In this document: in pieces, positions 1 through 6,148 of the stretch
How positions within the stretch are numbered: position 1 is the first letter of the stretch
Layout: every line of letters starts with the position of its first letter
Source of the DNA: Bacteroidota bacterium
GTDB lineage: Bacteria; Bacteroidota; Bacteroidia; Bacteroidales; JADFUO01
NCBI GenBank assembly: GCA_030614305.1
Contig: JAUWKH010000107.1
Coordinates: 1 to 6,148 of the forward strand
DNA: 6,148 nucleotides
Reading direction: 5' to 3'
Position numbers and translations under genes: made by a program
The notes under the pieces: generated by a model
The model's database searches: none
Seen by the model: the letters and a program-made list of their open reading frames with translations, nothing else
What the model was told of the DNA's origin: nothing

Positions 1-63
1 CAAAATGCAGTTGACTCAATAGAAATAGCAATAAATGCGCATACTAAAGCAGTACACCTTTAA
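1..63 (+). CDS. 3' end of an upstream gene, probably the sugar ABC transporter solute-binding protein (partial)
   Basis: Frame 1 is open from the first base to a TAA at 61-63 and encodes 20 residues ending in AINAHTKAVHL. The fragment reads as an amphipathic helix (VDSIEIAINAHTKAV), which fits the C-terminal helix of many extracellular sugar-binding proteins. It is too short to identify by itself. The call rests mainly on position: in carbohydrate importers of this class the binding-protein gene very often directly precedes the two permease genes, and only 23 nt separate this stop from the first permease. The reading frame is fairly safe; the function is inferred from context. Confidence 0.5.
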   Translation, partial: QNAVDSIEIAINAHTKAVHL

Positions 64-86
64 TGTGACAATTATATATCACAGAT

Positions 87-956
87 ATGAATATTAATCA
101 AAAATTACATAAAAAGACAGTTCCTTATCTCATGGTATCGCCTTATTTGCTTCATCTGTTTCTATTTATCACTTTTCCTATTGTATTTTCCATAGTGTTG
201 ACCTTTCATAAATGGAATATCATATCTCCAATGGAGTATGTGAGCTTCGACAATTTCATTAGGCTTTTTCACGACAGGTTGTTCTGGAAAGCCATTATAA
301 ACACTCTGGTGTTTTTAGCCGTACACATACCTTTGCAATTAACAGTTGCTTTAGCTTTGGCTTATTTTTTAAACCAGAAATTGTTTTTCAGGGGCTTCTA
401 TAGGGCAGCTTTCTTTTTGCCCGTTGTTATTTCGGGTGTTGTGGTAACTATGCTTTGGCAACAACTATATAGCTTCGATACAGGTTTGATCAACGGGATG
501 TTGACAAGTATTGGATTGCCGAGGGTTGCCTGGCTTACAAATTCAAAAATTGCCATGACTTCAATAGCCATTATGGCAACCTGGAAAAATGTGGGTTTAT
601 ATGTAATCCTGTTTTTAGTGGGCTTGCAATCGGTGCCCCAACGATATTACGAAGCAGCAGATGTTGAAGGAGCCGGTTCGTGGCAAAAATTCAGATATAT
701 AACTTTACCTGCCATTAACCCCACTATTTTTATGGTAACAATACTATCAACTATTGGTGGGTTTGGCTTGTTTATCGAGCCTTATATCATGACAGGAGGA
801 GGTCCTCTAAACAGTACTTTGTCGGCAATGCTCTACATTTATAAACAAGCGTTCGAATATTATCACATGGGATATGCTGCAACCTTAGGGTTATTTTTTG
901 CTGCCATAATTATGTTGGTAGTGGTTATTCAGAAATATACAATTGAAAAGGAATAA
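87..956 (+). CDS. Sugar ABC transporter permease, MalF/UgpA-type (first inner-membrane subunit)
   Basis: A 289-residue integral membrane protein of the binding-protein-dependent transport family, expected to pair with the permease encoded next to form the inner-membrane channel of a carbohydrate importer. About six hydrophobic segments are visible, near residues 13-40, 71-95, 107-128, 154-181, 212-232 and 262-281. The EAA loop that docks the ATPase is intact at about 189-208 (EAADVEGAG, then ITLP). The MTGGGPLNST stretch at 235-244 is typical of MalF-like sugar permeases. The length is usual for this type, which lacks the large periplasmic loop of E. coli MalF. The ATG at 87 puts a short basic N-terminus (KLHKK) before the first membrane segment. 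No Shine-Dalgarno sequence precedes it. The family is clear; the substrate is not, although the GH130 neighbours suggest a mannoside-containing oligosaccharide. No ATP-binding subunit gene lies in this window. Confidence 0.93.
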   Translation: MNINQKLHKKTVPYLMVSPYLLHLFLFITFPIVFSIVLTFHKWNIISPMEYVSFDNFIRLFHDRLFWKAIINTLVFLAVHIPLQLTVALALAYFLNQKLFFRGFYRAAFFLPVVISGVVVTMLWQQLYSFDTGLINGMLTSIGLPRVAWLTNSKIAMTSIAIMATWKNVGLYVILFLVGLQSVPQRYYEAADVEGAGSWQKFRYITLPAINPTIFMVTILSTIGGFGLFIEPYIMTGGGPLNSTLSAMLYIYKQAFEYYHMGYAATLGLFFAAIIMLVVVIQKYTIEKE

Positions 957-962
957 GGGAGA

Positions 963-983
963 GACTGAGGACTGAAGACGAAA
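963..983 (+). repeat. Short degenerate 7-bp tandem repeat (GACTGAR) between the permease genes
   Basis: Three consecutive heptamers are visible: GACTGAG (963-969), GACTGAA (970-976) and a degraded GACGAAA (977-983). They occupy much of the 66-nt gap between the two permeases. A second near-direct repeat follows, CGAAAGTTTA at 979-988 and CGAAGTTTA at 999-1007, separated by an A-rich run. Nothing here resembles a hairpin terminator. The array is small, so chance cannot be excluded, but it echoes the octamer array near 5680-5752. Confidence 0.5.
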
Positions 984-1022
984 GTTTATTAAAAAAAACG
1001 AAGTTTAACAAGACATAAGATA

Positions 1023-1838
1023 ATGAACTTTAAGAAAATGATAATATATATTTTGCTGACCGCTGCAGCCCTTACATTTTTGTACCCGTTTTACTGGATG
1101 ATAATTGCCTCGGTGCTTCCCGAAAGTCAAATAGGCGACATGACATTGATACCGAAAGAGCTAACCTTTTCCAACTATTTGACCATGTTTTCAAAAATCC
1201 CCATTTTCAGGTCATTGCTAAACAGCACTATTGTAGCAGTTTGTTCCACATCAGGTATTCTTGTTTTCGGTTCGATGGTTGGATACGCGCTGGCAAAAAT
1301 GAGTTTTAAAGGCAGAGACCTGATTTTCTTTATAATCATTTTTACCATGACGCTGCCCTTTCAAATAACACTGATCCCAAATTATATTTTAATGGTTAAA
1401 TTTGCATGGGTTGATACTTTTGCGGCCTTGATAATCCCGGCTTTAAACAGTGCATTTGCAATTATTATGTTCAGGCAGATTTTCCGCAGTATCCCCAACG
1501 ATTTAATTTCTGCAGCAAGAGTGGATGGCTGCAACGAACCCCAAATTATCTTTCGGATTTTATGGCCCAATATTATTCCTACAATTATTACTGTCTCGAT
1601 AATAACCTTTATGGCCTCATGGAACGATGTGTTGTGGCCATTAATTGTAATACGCGACGAACAACTCATGACCATGCCACAATTGGTTACTTTATTTGCA
1701 GTTGGAGGCCGTTCCGATGCTCAACTGGGAGTAAAACTCGCTTCGGCAGTATTGCTTGCTTTGCCTGTGATTATTGTCTATTTGATTTTCCAAAAACATT
1801 TTATCAGCAGTATGGCCTCATCAGGCATTAAAGGATAA
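1023..1838 (+). CDS. Sugar ABC transporter permease, MalG/UgpE-type (second inner-membrane subunit)
   Basis: A 271-residue membrane protein of the carbohydrate ABC permease family, the expected partner of the permease upstream. Hydrophobic segments are seen near residues 6-28, 66-92, 100-120, 135-150, 183-207 and 236-256. The ATPase-docking loop is present in a variant form at about 163-186 (SAARVDG, then ILWPNIIP), with Ser in place of the usual Glu of EAA. Family hallmarks are the W-N-D-V-L-W-P-L segment at 200-207 and the C-terminal KHFISSMASSGIKG, matching the usual MalG-type ending in G-x-x-KG. The ATG at 1023 begins a short basic N-terminus (MNFKK) followed at once by the first membrane helix. 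The 66-nt gap upstream holds repeats and no visible terminator, so co-transcription with the first permease is likely. Substrate is inferred only from the neighbours. Confidence 0.93.
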   Translation: MNFKKMIIYILLTAAALTFLYPFYWMIIASVLPESQIGDMTLIPKELTFSNYLTMFSKIPIFRSLLNSTIVAVCSTSGILVFGSMVGYALAKMSFKGRDLIFFIIIFTMTLPFQITLIPNYILMVKFAWVDTFAALIIPALNSAFAIIMFRQIFRSIPNDLISAARVDGCNEPQIIFRILWPNIIPTIITVSIITFMASWNDVLWPLIVIRDEQLMTMPQLVTLFAVGGRSDAQLGVKLASAVLLALPVIIVYLIFQKHFISSMASSGIKG

Positions 1839-1839
1839 T

Positions 1840-1859
1840 AATTTTAAATAATTAAAATT
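1840..1859 (+). other. AT-only inverted repeat in the gap between permease and GH130 gene
   Basis: AATTTTAA (1840-1847) and TTAAAATT (1852-1859) are perfect inverted copies around a 4-nt loop (ATAA). The stem contains only A-T pairs and is not followed by a long T tract, so a strong intrinsic terminator is unlikely. It lies just after the permease stop and ends 4 nt before the next ATG. It could modestly affect translation initiation, bind a regulator, or simply reflect AT-rich composition. Confidence 0.25.
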
Positions 1860-1863
1860 TAGT

Positions 1864-3303
1864 ATGGTTAAAGTTAAAAGAACTAATATAAAGATAAAGG
1901 CAAACCCCGAAAAGGTACTCCCTCTTTTTTTGGATTTGAAGAAGAAAAATAAAATTACAGATATTATTCTTAGAGTAGCCTCTTTAAATGATGAAGCTGT
2001 TGAAAAAACATTAAATCAGGTTTTTTGTGAATTCGAAAACAGACATATTGATTTTAAGGATGCTATCTTAAACCATTATCAAAATATAGCGGACAAAGTA
2101 GCAATCCCGGAAACTCTTTCATTGTCCAGGAAACTATTGATCGGTGCTTATTTTACCAAAGAATATTCAATTGAGTCAGCCGCTTTGTTTAACCCATCTA
2201 TTGTCGTTCACCCCGACCAAAATGATTATAACAATAATGCGATGCGGTTTGTAATGAGCCTTAGGGCTACAGGCGAAGGACATATCTCCTCAATTGTTTT
2301 CAGAACGGGTTCGTTGTCAAAAGATGGTGAAATATCATTGGACAAGGCTTCGGACAAACTAATTGCAGCCAAAAAAAACAGCAATATTGTTTATAAAAAG
2401 ACATTCATAAGCGAAAGGGCACAATTCAATAAAAAGATAAATCCACAAGTGTTTGATTATTTACCTGATGAATTTTCTGAAAAGGAAGCCTGGCGGGTAA
2501 TCGACGACATTAAAATAAAGGACCTTTTTAAACTAAATGGGACTAAAAAGGCACTGGAGACGATTTTTGACACCAATTATGAAGTTACTTTTAATAAAAA
2601 CACGCCCTTGAACAGTAAGGTGATCTTCCCTTCCTCAAAAGCAGAATCAATGGGGATGGAGGATGTTAGATTCGTAAAATTTTCAGACAACAATAAAAAT
2701 AATTATATCGGCACCTACACTGCTTACGACGGAAAAAATATACGTGTTCAAATTATCAAAACTAATGATTTTAATACTTTTAAAATCCGCTCTTTACATG
2801 GCAAGGCAGTCCGGGACAAAGGCATGGCCCTGTTCCCCGAAAAAATTAGCGGCAAATATGCAATGATAAGCAGGCAGGGGGGGAACAGTATTGCAATTAT
2901 GTATTCCGATGATATCTATTTTTGGAATGAATATAAGTTTATTCAAAAGCCTGAACGTGAATGGGAAATGACTCAACTTGGTAATAGTGGGAGCCCATTA
3001 AAAACAACACATGGTTGGCTGTTGCTCACTCATGCAGTAGGCCCATTGCGAAAATATGTACTTAGCGCAACTCTTCTCGATCTTTATAATCCCGAAATAG
3101 TTTTGGCAACATTAGATAAGCCCCTGTTAAGTCCAAACAATAGTGAACGTGAAGGTTATGTCCCAAATGTTGTTTACACTTGTGGTTTCGTCCAACATGG
3201 CGAAAACCTGATTATCCCTTATGCAATGTCGGATAGTGCCACCTCTTTTGCTACAGTTAATTTACACACGCTTTTAGAAAGACTAATAAAAACTAACAAA
3301 TAA
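1864..3303 (+). CDS. Long-form GH130-family glycosidase/phosphorylase-like protein (479 aa)
   Basis: A cytoplasmic (no signal peptide) protein of glycoside hydrolase family 130, a five-bladed beta-propeller family whose characterised members phosphorolyse or hydrolyse beta-mannosides. The propeller core appears to start near residue 105 (FNPSIVVH at 109-116). The likely catalytic Asp is D267 in GMEDVRF (264-270), equivalent to the Asp of the family's G-x-EDPR motif. Further signatures are KGMALFPEKISGKYAM (319-334), GNSGSPLKTTHGWLLLTH (373-390) and YVPNVVYTCG (432-441), followed by IPYAMSD (451-457). An N-terminal extension of about 100 residues and an insert near 150-250 make it longer than typical 300-370-aa members. 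This matches, from memory, a little-characterised long GH130 type in which Pro of EDPR is replaced. Phosphorolysis versus hydrolysis cannot be decided. The gene starts 25 nt after the second permease and ends 3 nt before the lipoprotein gene, so it is probably in the same operon. Confidence 0.85.
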   Translation: MVKVKRTNIKIKANPEKVLPLFLDLKKKNKITDIILRVASLNDEAVEKTLNQVFCEFENRHIDFKDAILNHYQNIADKVAIPETLSLSRKLLIGAYFTKEYSIESAALFNPSIVVHPDQNDYNNNAMRFVMSLRATGEGHISSIVFRTGSLSKDGEISLDKASDKLIAAKKNSNIVYKKTFISERAQFNKKINPQVFDYLPDEFSEKEAWRVIDDIKIKDLFKLNGTKKALETIFDTNYEVTFNKNTPLNSKVIFPSSKAESMGMEDVRFVKFSDNNKNNYIGTYTAYDGKNIRVQIIKTNDFNTFKIRSLHGKAVRDKGMALFPEKISGKYAMISRQGGNSIAIMYSDDIYFWNEYKFIQKPEREWEMTQLGNSGSPLKTTHGWLLLTHAVGPLRKYVLSATLLDLYNPEIVLATLDKPLLSPNNSEREGYVPNVVYTCGFVQHGENLIIPYAMSDSATSFATVNLHTLLERLIKTNK

Positions 3304-3306
3304 GTC

Positions 3307-4578
3307 ATGCTTAAATTTTACTCATTATTTTTGGTATTGGTATTAACCTGTGTTGGGTGCTCTAATAATGCTGAAAAAATAAACAGCTCTATTATTAACA
3401 CCGAACACCTCGAACATTTATATGAAGAAATTGAGATTGACAATGTTAAGTTGGGGACAATTTGGATTTACAGCGATGCACCGGACTATCAATTAATTAC
3501 CGACGATGATGAAGGCTACACCTGTGTTGATGATGTATCACGGGCATTGGTGTTTTATTGCAGGCAGTATAAGATTAATCCGGTTAATGAAAACCTGGAA
3601 AAAATCAAGTTCCTATCGAAGTTTGTCATGTATATGAGGGCCTACAACGGGTACTACTATAATTTTCTTTTTCCTGATAAACAAATTAACTCTACACATC
3701 AAAACAGTAAGCCAACGCCTAATTTTTGGTCATGGAGGGCATATTGGGCATTATCAGAATTATGTTTAATTAACAGTACCGAACTAAGTGACATACAGGA
3801 AGAAGCAAAAAACCAACTTCATTCACTTACACAAAAAATCGATCTTCTGTTTCAAACCCCTTATGAGCTAATAGAAATTGAAGGATTGACAATTCCAAAG
3901 TGGATGGAAGATTATGGGGCCGACCAAATAAGTGTAATAGTATTAGGGCTGACCAATTATTATAAAATCAATCCTGATGAAAATATAAAAAGCCTGGTTC
4001 AAAAGTTAGGGGAATCAATTATTTCTGTGCAATATGGCAACAAGGACAAATTTCCGCATGGCACTTTTATGAGCTGGAAAAATATATGGCACGCCTGGGG
4101 AAATGCACAGGCTTATGCCCTTCTAAAAGCGGGCGGAGAATTAAATATTGAAAGTTTTGTAACCCATGCTCTCAACGAAGTAGACAATTTTTATCCCTAT
4201 TGCCATGAACAGGGTTACTTTCATGAGTTTTATATTAAGATAGAAGATGATTCGATACAAACATATAACCTGAGAAAGTTTCCCCAGATTGCCTATAGCA
4301 TATCACCTATGGTTTTGGCTTCTGTTGAAGCTTACCATATTACAAAATCGGAAAAGTACGCAGTTCAGGCAGGCAACCTGGGATCATGGTTTTTTGGCAA
4401 CAATGCTGTAAATCAGGTAATGTACGACACAAGCACAGGCCGTGTTTTCGATGGCATCGATTCCGAAAACAAGTTTAACCATAACTCTGGTGCCGAATCA
4501 ACCATCGAGGCATTGCTTAGCCTGCAGGCAATCGAAACATCTTCGAAAGCAATACAAATTTTAAAAACAAACATGTAA
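3307..4578 (+). CDS. Lipoprotein with probable (alpha/alpha)6 six-hairpin glycosidase-like fold
   Basis: A 423-residue exported protein. The N-terminus MLKFYSLFLVLVLTCVGC is a lipoprotein signal peptide with C18 as the likely lipidated Cys; the -3 position is Cys rather than Leu, a slightly unusual lipobox. The mature part is rich in helices with recurring aromatic/small-residue motifs typical of six-hairpin proteins: EGYTCVDDVSRAL (69-81), FWSWRAYWAL (140-149), WMEDYGADQ (199-207), WHAWGNAQAYAL (261-272), FPQIAYSISPMV (325-336) and HNSGAESTIEALLSLQ (392-407). Conserved-looking acids (D75, D76, E201, D202, D206, E397) are candidate active-site residues, which is inference. From memory, similar G-Y-x-x-x-DD-x-x-RAL and GAESTxEALL motifs occur in domains fused to or encoded beside glycosyltransferases and long GH130 proteins. 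No precise activity can be assigned. It is set between two GH130 genes with 3-nt gaps on both sides, implying a joint role in glycan breakdown outside the cytoplasm. Confidence 0.72.
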   Translation: MLKFYSLFLVLVLTCVGCSNNAEKINSSIINTEHLEHLYEEIEIDNVKLGTIWIYSDAPDYQLITDDDEGYTCVDDVSRALVFYCRQYKINPVNENLEKIKFLSKFVMYMRAYNGYYYNFLFPDKQINSTHQNSKPTPNFWSWRAYWALSELCLINSTELSDIQEEAKNQLHSLTQKIDLLFQTPYELIEIEGLTIPKWMEDYGADQISVIVLGLTNYYKINPDENIKSLVQKLGESIISVQYGNKDKFPHGTFMSWKNIWHAWGNAQAYALLKAGGELNIESFVTHALNEVDNFYPYCHEQGYFHEFYIKIEDDSIQTYNLRKFPQIAYSISPMVLASVEAYHITKSEKYAVQAGNLGSWFFGNNAVNQVMYDTSTGRVFDGIDSENKFNHNSGAESTIEALLSLQAIETSSKAIQILKTNM

Positions 4579-4581
4579 ATT

Positions 4582-5694
4582 ATGAAACGCACCATACAAA
4601 TAAATAACGATGAATATAAACCGGACTTAAACAATCCTGTTGTCCGATATAAAAATAATCCCATACTTACATGTAATCATGTTAACCGTGTTTGGGATAA
4701 ACCTCATCTAAAAACAATTACAGTCCATAATAGTGGAGTTACCGAATATGCCGGGAATACACTGATGCTTTTTCGCTCGCATTTGCGCAGTGGCATATCG
4801 GTAATAGGTAAGGCAATAAGCAATAATGGAATCGACAATTGGAAGATTTCATCCGGGCCATTTCTAAAACCATGTTCCGAAAACGACAATCATTCATCAA
4901 AATATAAAATAGAGGAATTAATTGAAAACGAAGCCGGGGGTGTTGAAGACCCCAGGATCACACAAATCGACGGTTCCTATTTTATTACATATAGTGCATA
5001 TCATGCCAAAATACAAAACAAAGTAAGGGTTTCGCTGGCAGTGACCAACGATTTTGAAAAACTCAAAAGGTTTGGGCCGGTAGTTGATATTGACATGAGA
5101 AATGTTGTGTTGTTTTCTGAAAAAATAAACGGTAAATATGTTGCCATTTTCAGGCCAAACGATAATACTTCGGATGATACTGGAGGTATATTCTCAGAAA
5201 TCAAAATAGGGTACAGTGATAAAATTGAAACCAATAACTGGGAGTTGGAGCCCGAACCGATCATGAAACAATTAGGGGGGCCAAGTGCATTTTCCGATAA
5301 AATAGGACCGGGAGCCCCTCCGATAAAAACAAAACACGGATGGATCAATATATTTCACGGTGTAAGAAAGACAATGGACGGAAACCCTTATGTATTAGGT
5401 GTTGCGTTGCATGAATTAAACAACCCAAAAAAAGTCAAAGTTGCCAATATACCAATACTGTTTCCATCGAAAGCCGATTGCAAGGTGAATGAAGATGATT
5501 ATGTCCATGTGCCCAATGTGGTTTTTACATGTGGCGCAATAAGAAAAAACGATGGTGCAATTTTCATTTATTACGGAGGTAACGATACAGTGATGAACCT
5601 GGCCATTACCCATGAAGATATTTTGGCAGAATTATGTAATAAATATCTGCAAGACCCTCTAACCGGGGAAGCATTATATGGAATGATGGAGTAA
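4582..5694 (+). CDS. GH130-family beta-mannoside phosphorylase/hydrolase-like protein (370 aa)
   Basis: A cytoplasmic GH130 protein near the usual family length. It opens with NNPIL (25-29) and HNSGVTEYAGNTLMLFRS (49-66), first-blade motifs of the propeller. The catalytic Asp is most likely D123 in GGVEDPRIT (119-127), the canonical family signature. Later come VVLFSEKINGKYVAIFRP (175-192), GPGAPPIKTKHGWINIFHG (242-260), YVHVPNVVFTCG (307-318) and IFIYYGGND (327-335). In beta-mannoside phosphorylases, as I recall them, the third motif reads roughly KD-x-x-LFPEK...HRP, with Lys and His helping bind phosphate. Here it is RN...FRP (R173, N174, F190), so phosphate binding may be altered and a hydrolase is possible. 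The ATG at 4582 is 3 nt after the lipoprotein stop, with no Shine-Dalgarno. The last residues (YGMME) and the stop codon fall in an 8-bp tandem repeat. Linkage specificity is unknown. Confidence 0.88.
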   Translation: MKRTIQINNDEYKPDLNNPVVRYKNNPILTCNHVNRVWDKPHLKTITVHNSGVTEYAGNTLMLFRSHLRSGISVIGKAISNNGIDNWKISSGPFLKPCSENDNHSSKYKIEELIENEAGGVEDPRITQIDGSYFITYSAYHAKIQNKVRVSLAVTNDFEKLKRFGPVVDIDMRNVVLFSEKINGKYVAIFRPNDNTSDDTGGIFSEIKIGYSDKIETNNWELEPEPIMKQLGGPSAFSDKIGPGAPPIKTKHGWINIFHGVRKTMDGNPYVLGVALHELNNPKKVKVANIPILFPSKADCKVNEDDYVHVPNVVFTCGAIRKNDGAIFIYYGGNDTVMNLAITHEDILAELCNKYLQDPLTGEALYGMME

Positions 5695-5752
5695 TGGAAT
5701 CATTGGATGAATGGAAGGTTGGATGATAGGATGAATGGATGCAGGGATGAAT
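5680..5752 (+). repeat. Degenerate 8-bp tandem repeat, consensus GGATGAAT, overlapping the 3' end of the second short GH130 gene
   Basis: Nine units can be laid end to end from 5680, starting at 5680, 5688, 5696 (9 nt), 5705, 5713, 5721, 5729, 5737 and 5745. Three are exact GGATGAAT (5705, 5729, 5745); GGATGATA (5721) and GGATGCAG (5737) are close; GGAATGAT, GGAGTAAT, GGAATCATT and GGAAGGTT are more decayed. The array begins inside the last codons of the upstream GH130 gene, carries its TAA stop in the second unit, and fills most of the 85-nt gap before the next gene. The purine-rich strand is the coding strand. No CRISPR-like or terminator-like structure is evident. Confidence 0.75.
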
Positions 5753-5779
5753 AATGTTTATTAAACTACAATATTCGAT

Positions 5780-6148
5780 ATGGAAAAGAAAAATATAAAT
5801 AGAGGATTTAAGCAAAATAAATTTCCTTTTGATGAAATAATAATAAAACCGGATGATATTGATCTTGGCTATTCACCTATAAGAACAGACATAAAAGTTG
5901 ACACTTATGTATTGGGGGCTTTCAACCCCGGAATGTCGAGGCTGCCAAATGGCAATATTATTATCATGGTAAGAATAGCAGAAGCCTTGAAATCACCTGT
6001 TTTTGATAATAAAATCCACAACATAAGGTGGGATTTAGAAAAAGGCTATGTTCTTGACGGATATAATATTGATGATGTTGACACTAGCGATCCAAGAAGT
6101 TTTATACTTAAAAAGCATTACCCCATAGAGGTTTATGCTTTAACTTCA
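5780..6148 (+). CDS. Third GH130-like glycosidase/phosphorylase, N-terminal part (runs off window end)
   Basis: An open frame of 123 codons from ATG 5780 to the last base, without a stop. The in-frame upstream stop is TAA at 5762-5764, and 5780 is the only ATG between, so the start is well determined. It has no signal peptide. The first-blade motif of GH130 is visible: KPDDIDL (23-29), then GAFNPGMSRLPNGNIIIMVR (46-65), comparable with FNP-x-x in the long GH130 and NSGVTEYAGNTLMLFR in the 370-aa one. TSDPRSFIL (102-110) and VYALTS (118-123) follow; I recall a similar DPR...LTS pattern in some GH130 proteins. The catalytic ED-x-R motif should lie beyond the window. It follows the 370-aa GH130 gene after an 85-nt repeat-bearing gap and lacks a visible Shine-Dalgarno. 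Family assignment is likely; subfamily and activity are open. Confidence 0.75.
   Translation, partial: MEKKNINRGFKQNKFPFDEIIIKPDDIDLGYSPIRTDIKVDTYVLGAFNPGMSRLPNGNIIIMVRIAEALKSPVFDNKIHNIRWDLEKGYVLDGYNIDDVDTSDPRSFILKKHYPIEVYALTS

Noticed and set aside
1382..1675. Open frame on the minus strand (97 codons) across the second permease gene
   Set aside because: It lies wholly inside a confidently identified permease, on the opposite strand, and its translation shows no recognisable motifs. It is best explained as a shadow frame.
1562..1831. Open frame of 89 codons in another + frame inside the second permease gene
   Set aside because: It is fully contained in the permease gene; the translation is Cys/Tyr-rich with no domain pattern, which is typical of an out-of-frame reading.
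1840..1859. AT-only hairpin considered as an intrinsic terminator after the permeases
   Set aside because: The stem has no G-C pairs and no following T tract, and the next gene starts 4 nt later, so termination there is unlikely.
2877..2883. Run of seven G within the long GH130 gene, a possible slippage site
   Set aside because: It is notable in AT-rich DNA, but it encodes two Gly in a plausible motif with the frame intact on both sides. A run of seven is weak evidence for phase variation without strain comparison.
5001..5348. Minus-strand open frame of 115 codons within the 370-aa GH130 gene
   Set aside because: It overlaps the conserved GH130 motifs on the coding strand, and its own translation has no recognisable family features.
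5695..5779. Considered as a CRISPR array or promoter region
   Set aside because: Repeat units are only 8 bp with no spacers, so it is not a CRISPR. No convincing match to a Bacteroidota-type promoter (TAnnTTTG with an upstream TTG element) was found.
5606..5815. Minus-strand open frame of 69 codons spanning the repeat-bearing gap
   Set aside because: Its Ser/His/Pro-rich translation comes from reading the complement of the GGATGAAT repeats, and it overlaps two GH130 genes.

Overview
The window looks like part of a carbohydrate-uptake and degradation operon from a Bacteroidota-type bacterium. All genes lie on the + strand. The lineage is an inference: the DNA is AT-rich, no start codon has a convincing Shine-Dalgarno sequence (the upstream stretches are AT/A-rich), one gene has a lipoprotein signal peptide, and two intergenic gaps carry short degenerate tandem repeats. 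No rRNA, tRNA or marker gene is present to confirm it.

Layout: positions 1-63 hold the last 20 codons of a gene whose place suggests a sugar ABC-transporter solute-binding protein. Two MalF/MalG-type sugar ABC permeases follow (87-956 and 1023-1838). Next comes a tightly packed catabolic block: a long (479 aa) GH130-family protein (1864-3303), a 423-aa lipoprotein that resembles an (alpha/alpha)6 six-hairpin glycosidase-type protein (3307-4578), and a second, shorter GH130 protein of 370 aa (4582-5694). The last two junctions have only 3-nt gaps. After an 85-nt spacer, a third GH130-like gene starts at 5780 and runs off the window end. No transporter ATPase, SusC/SusD pair, regulator or RNA gene is visible.

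Working model (inference): an oligosaccharide containing beta-mannosidic linkages is trimmed or bound outside the cytoplasm, possibly by the lipoprotein. It enters through the ABC importer and is taken apart in the cytoplasm by three dissimilar GH130 enzymes, none of which has a signal peptide. Characterised GH130 members are beta-mannoside phosphorylases or hydrolases, so beta-mannosides are the best substrate guess, but the exact linkage cannot be read from sequence. The most notable points are the three divergent GH130 genes in one operon, the secreted six-hairpin-like protein between them, the ABC route in a likely Bacteroidota, and an 8-bp tandem repeat that runs over the stop codon of the second GH130 gene.
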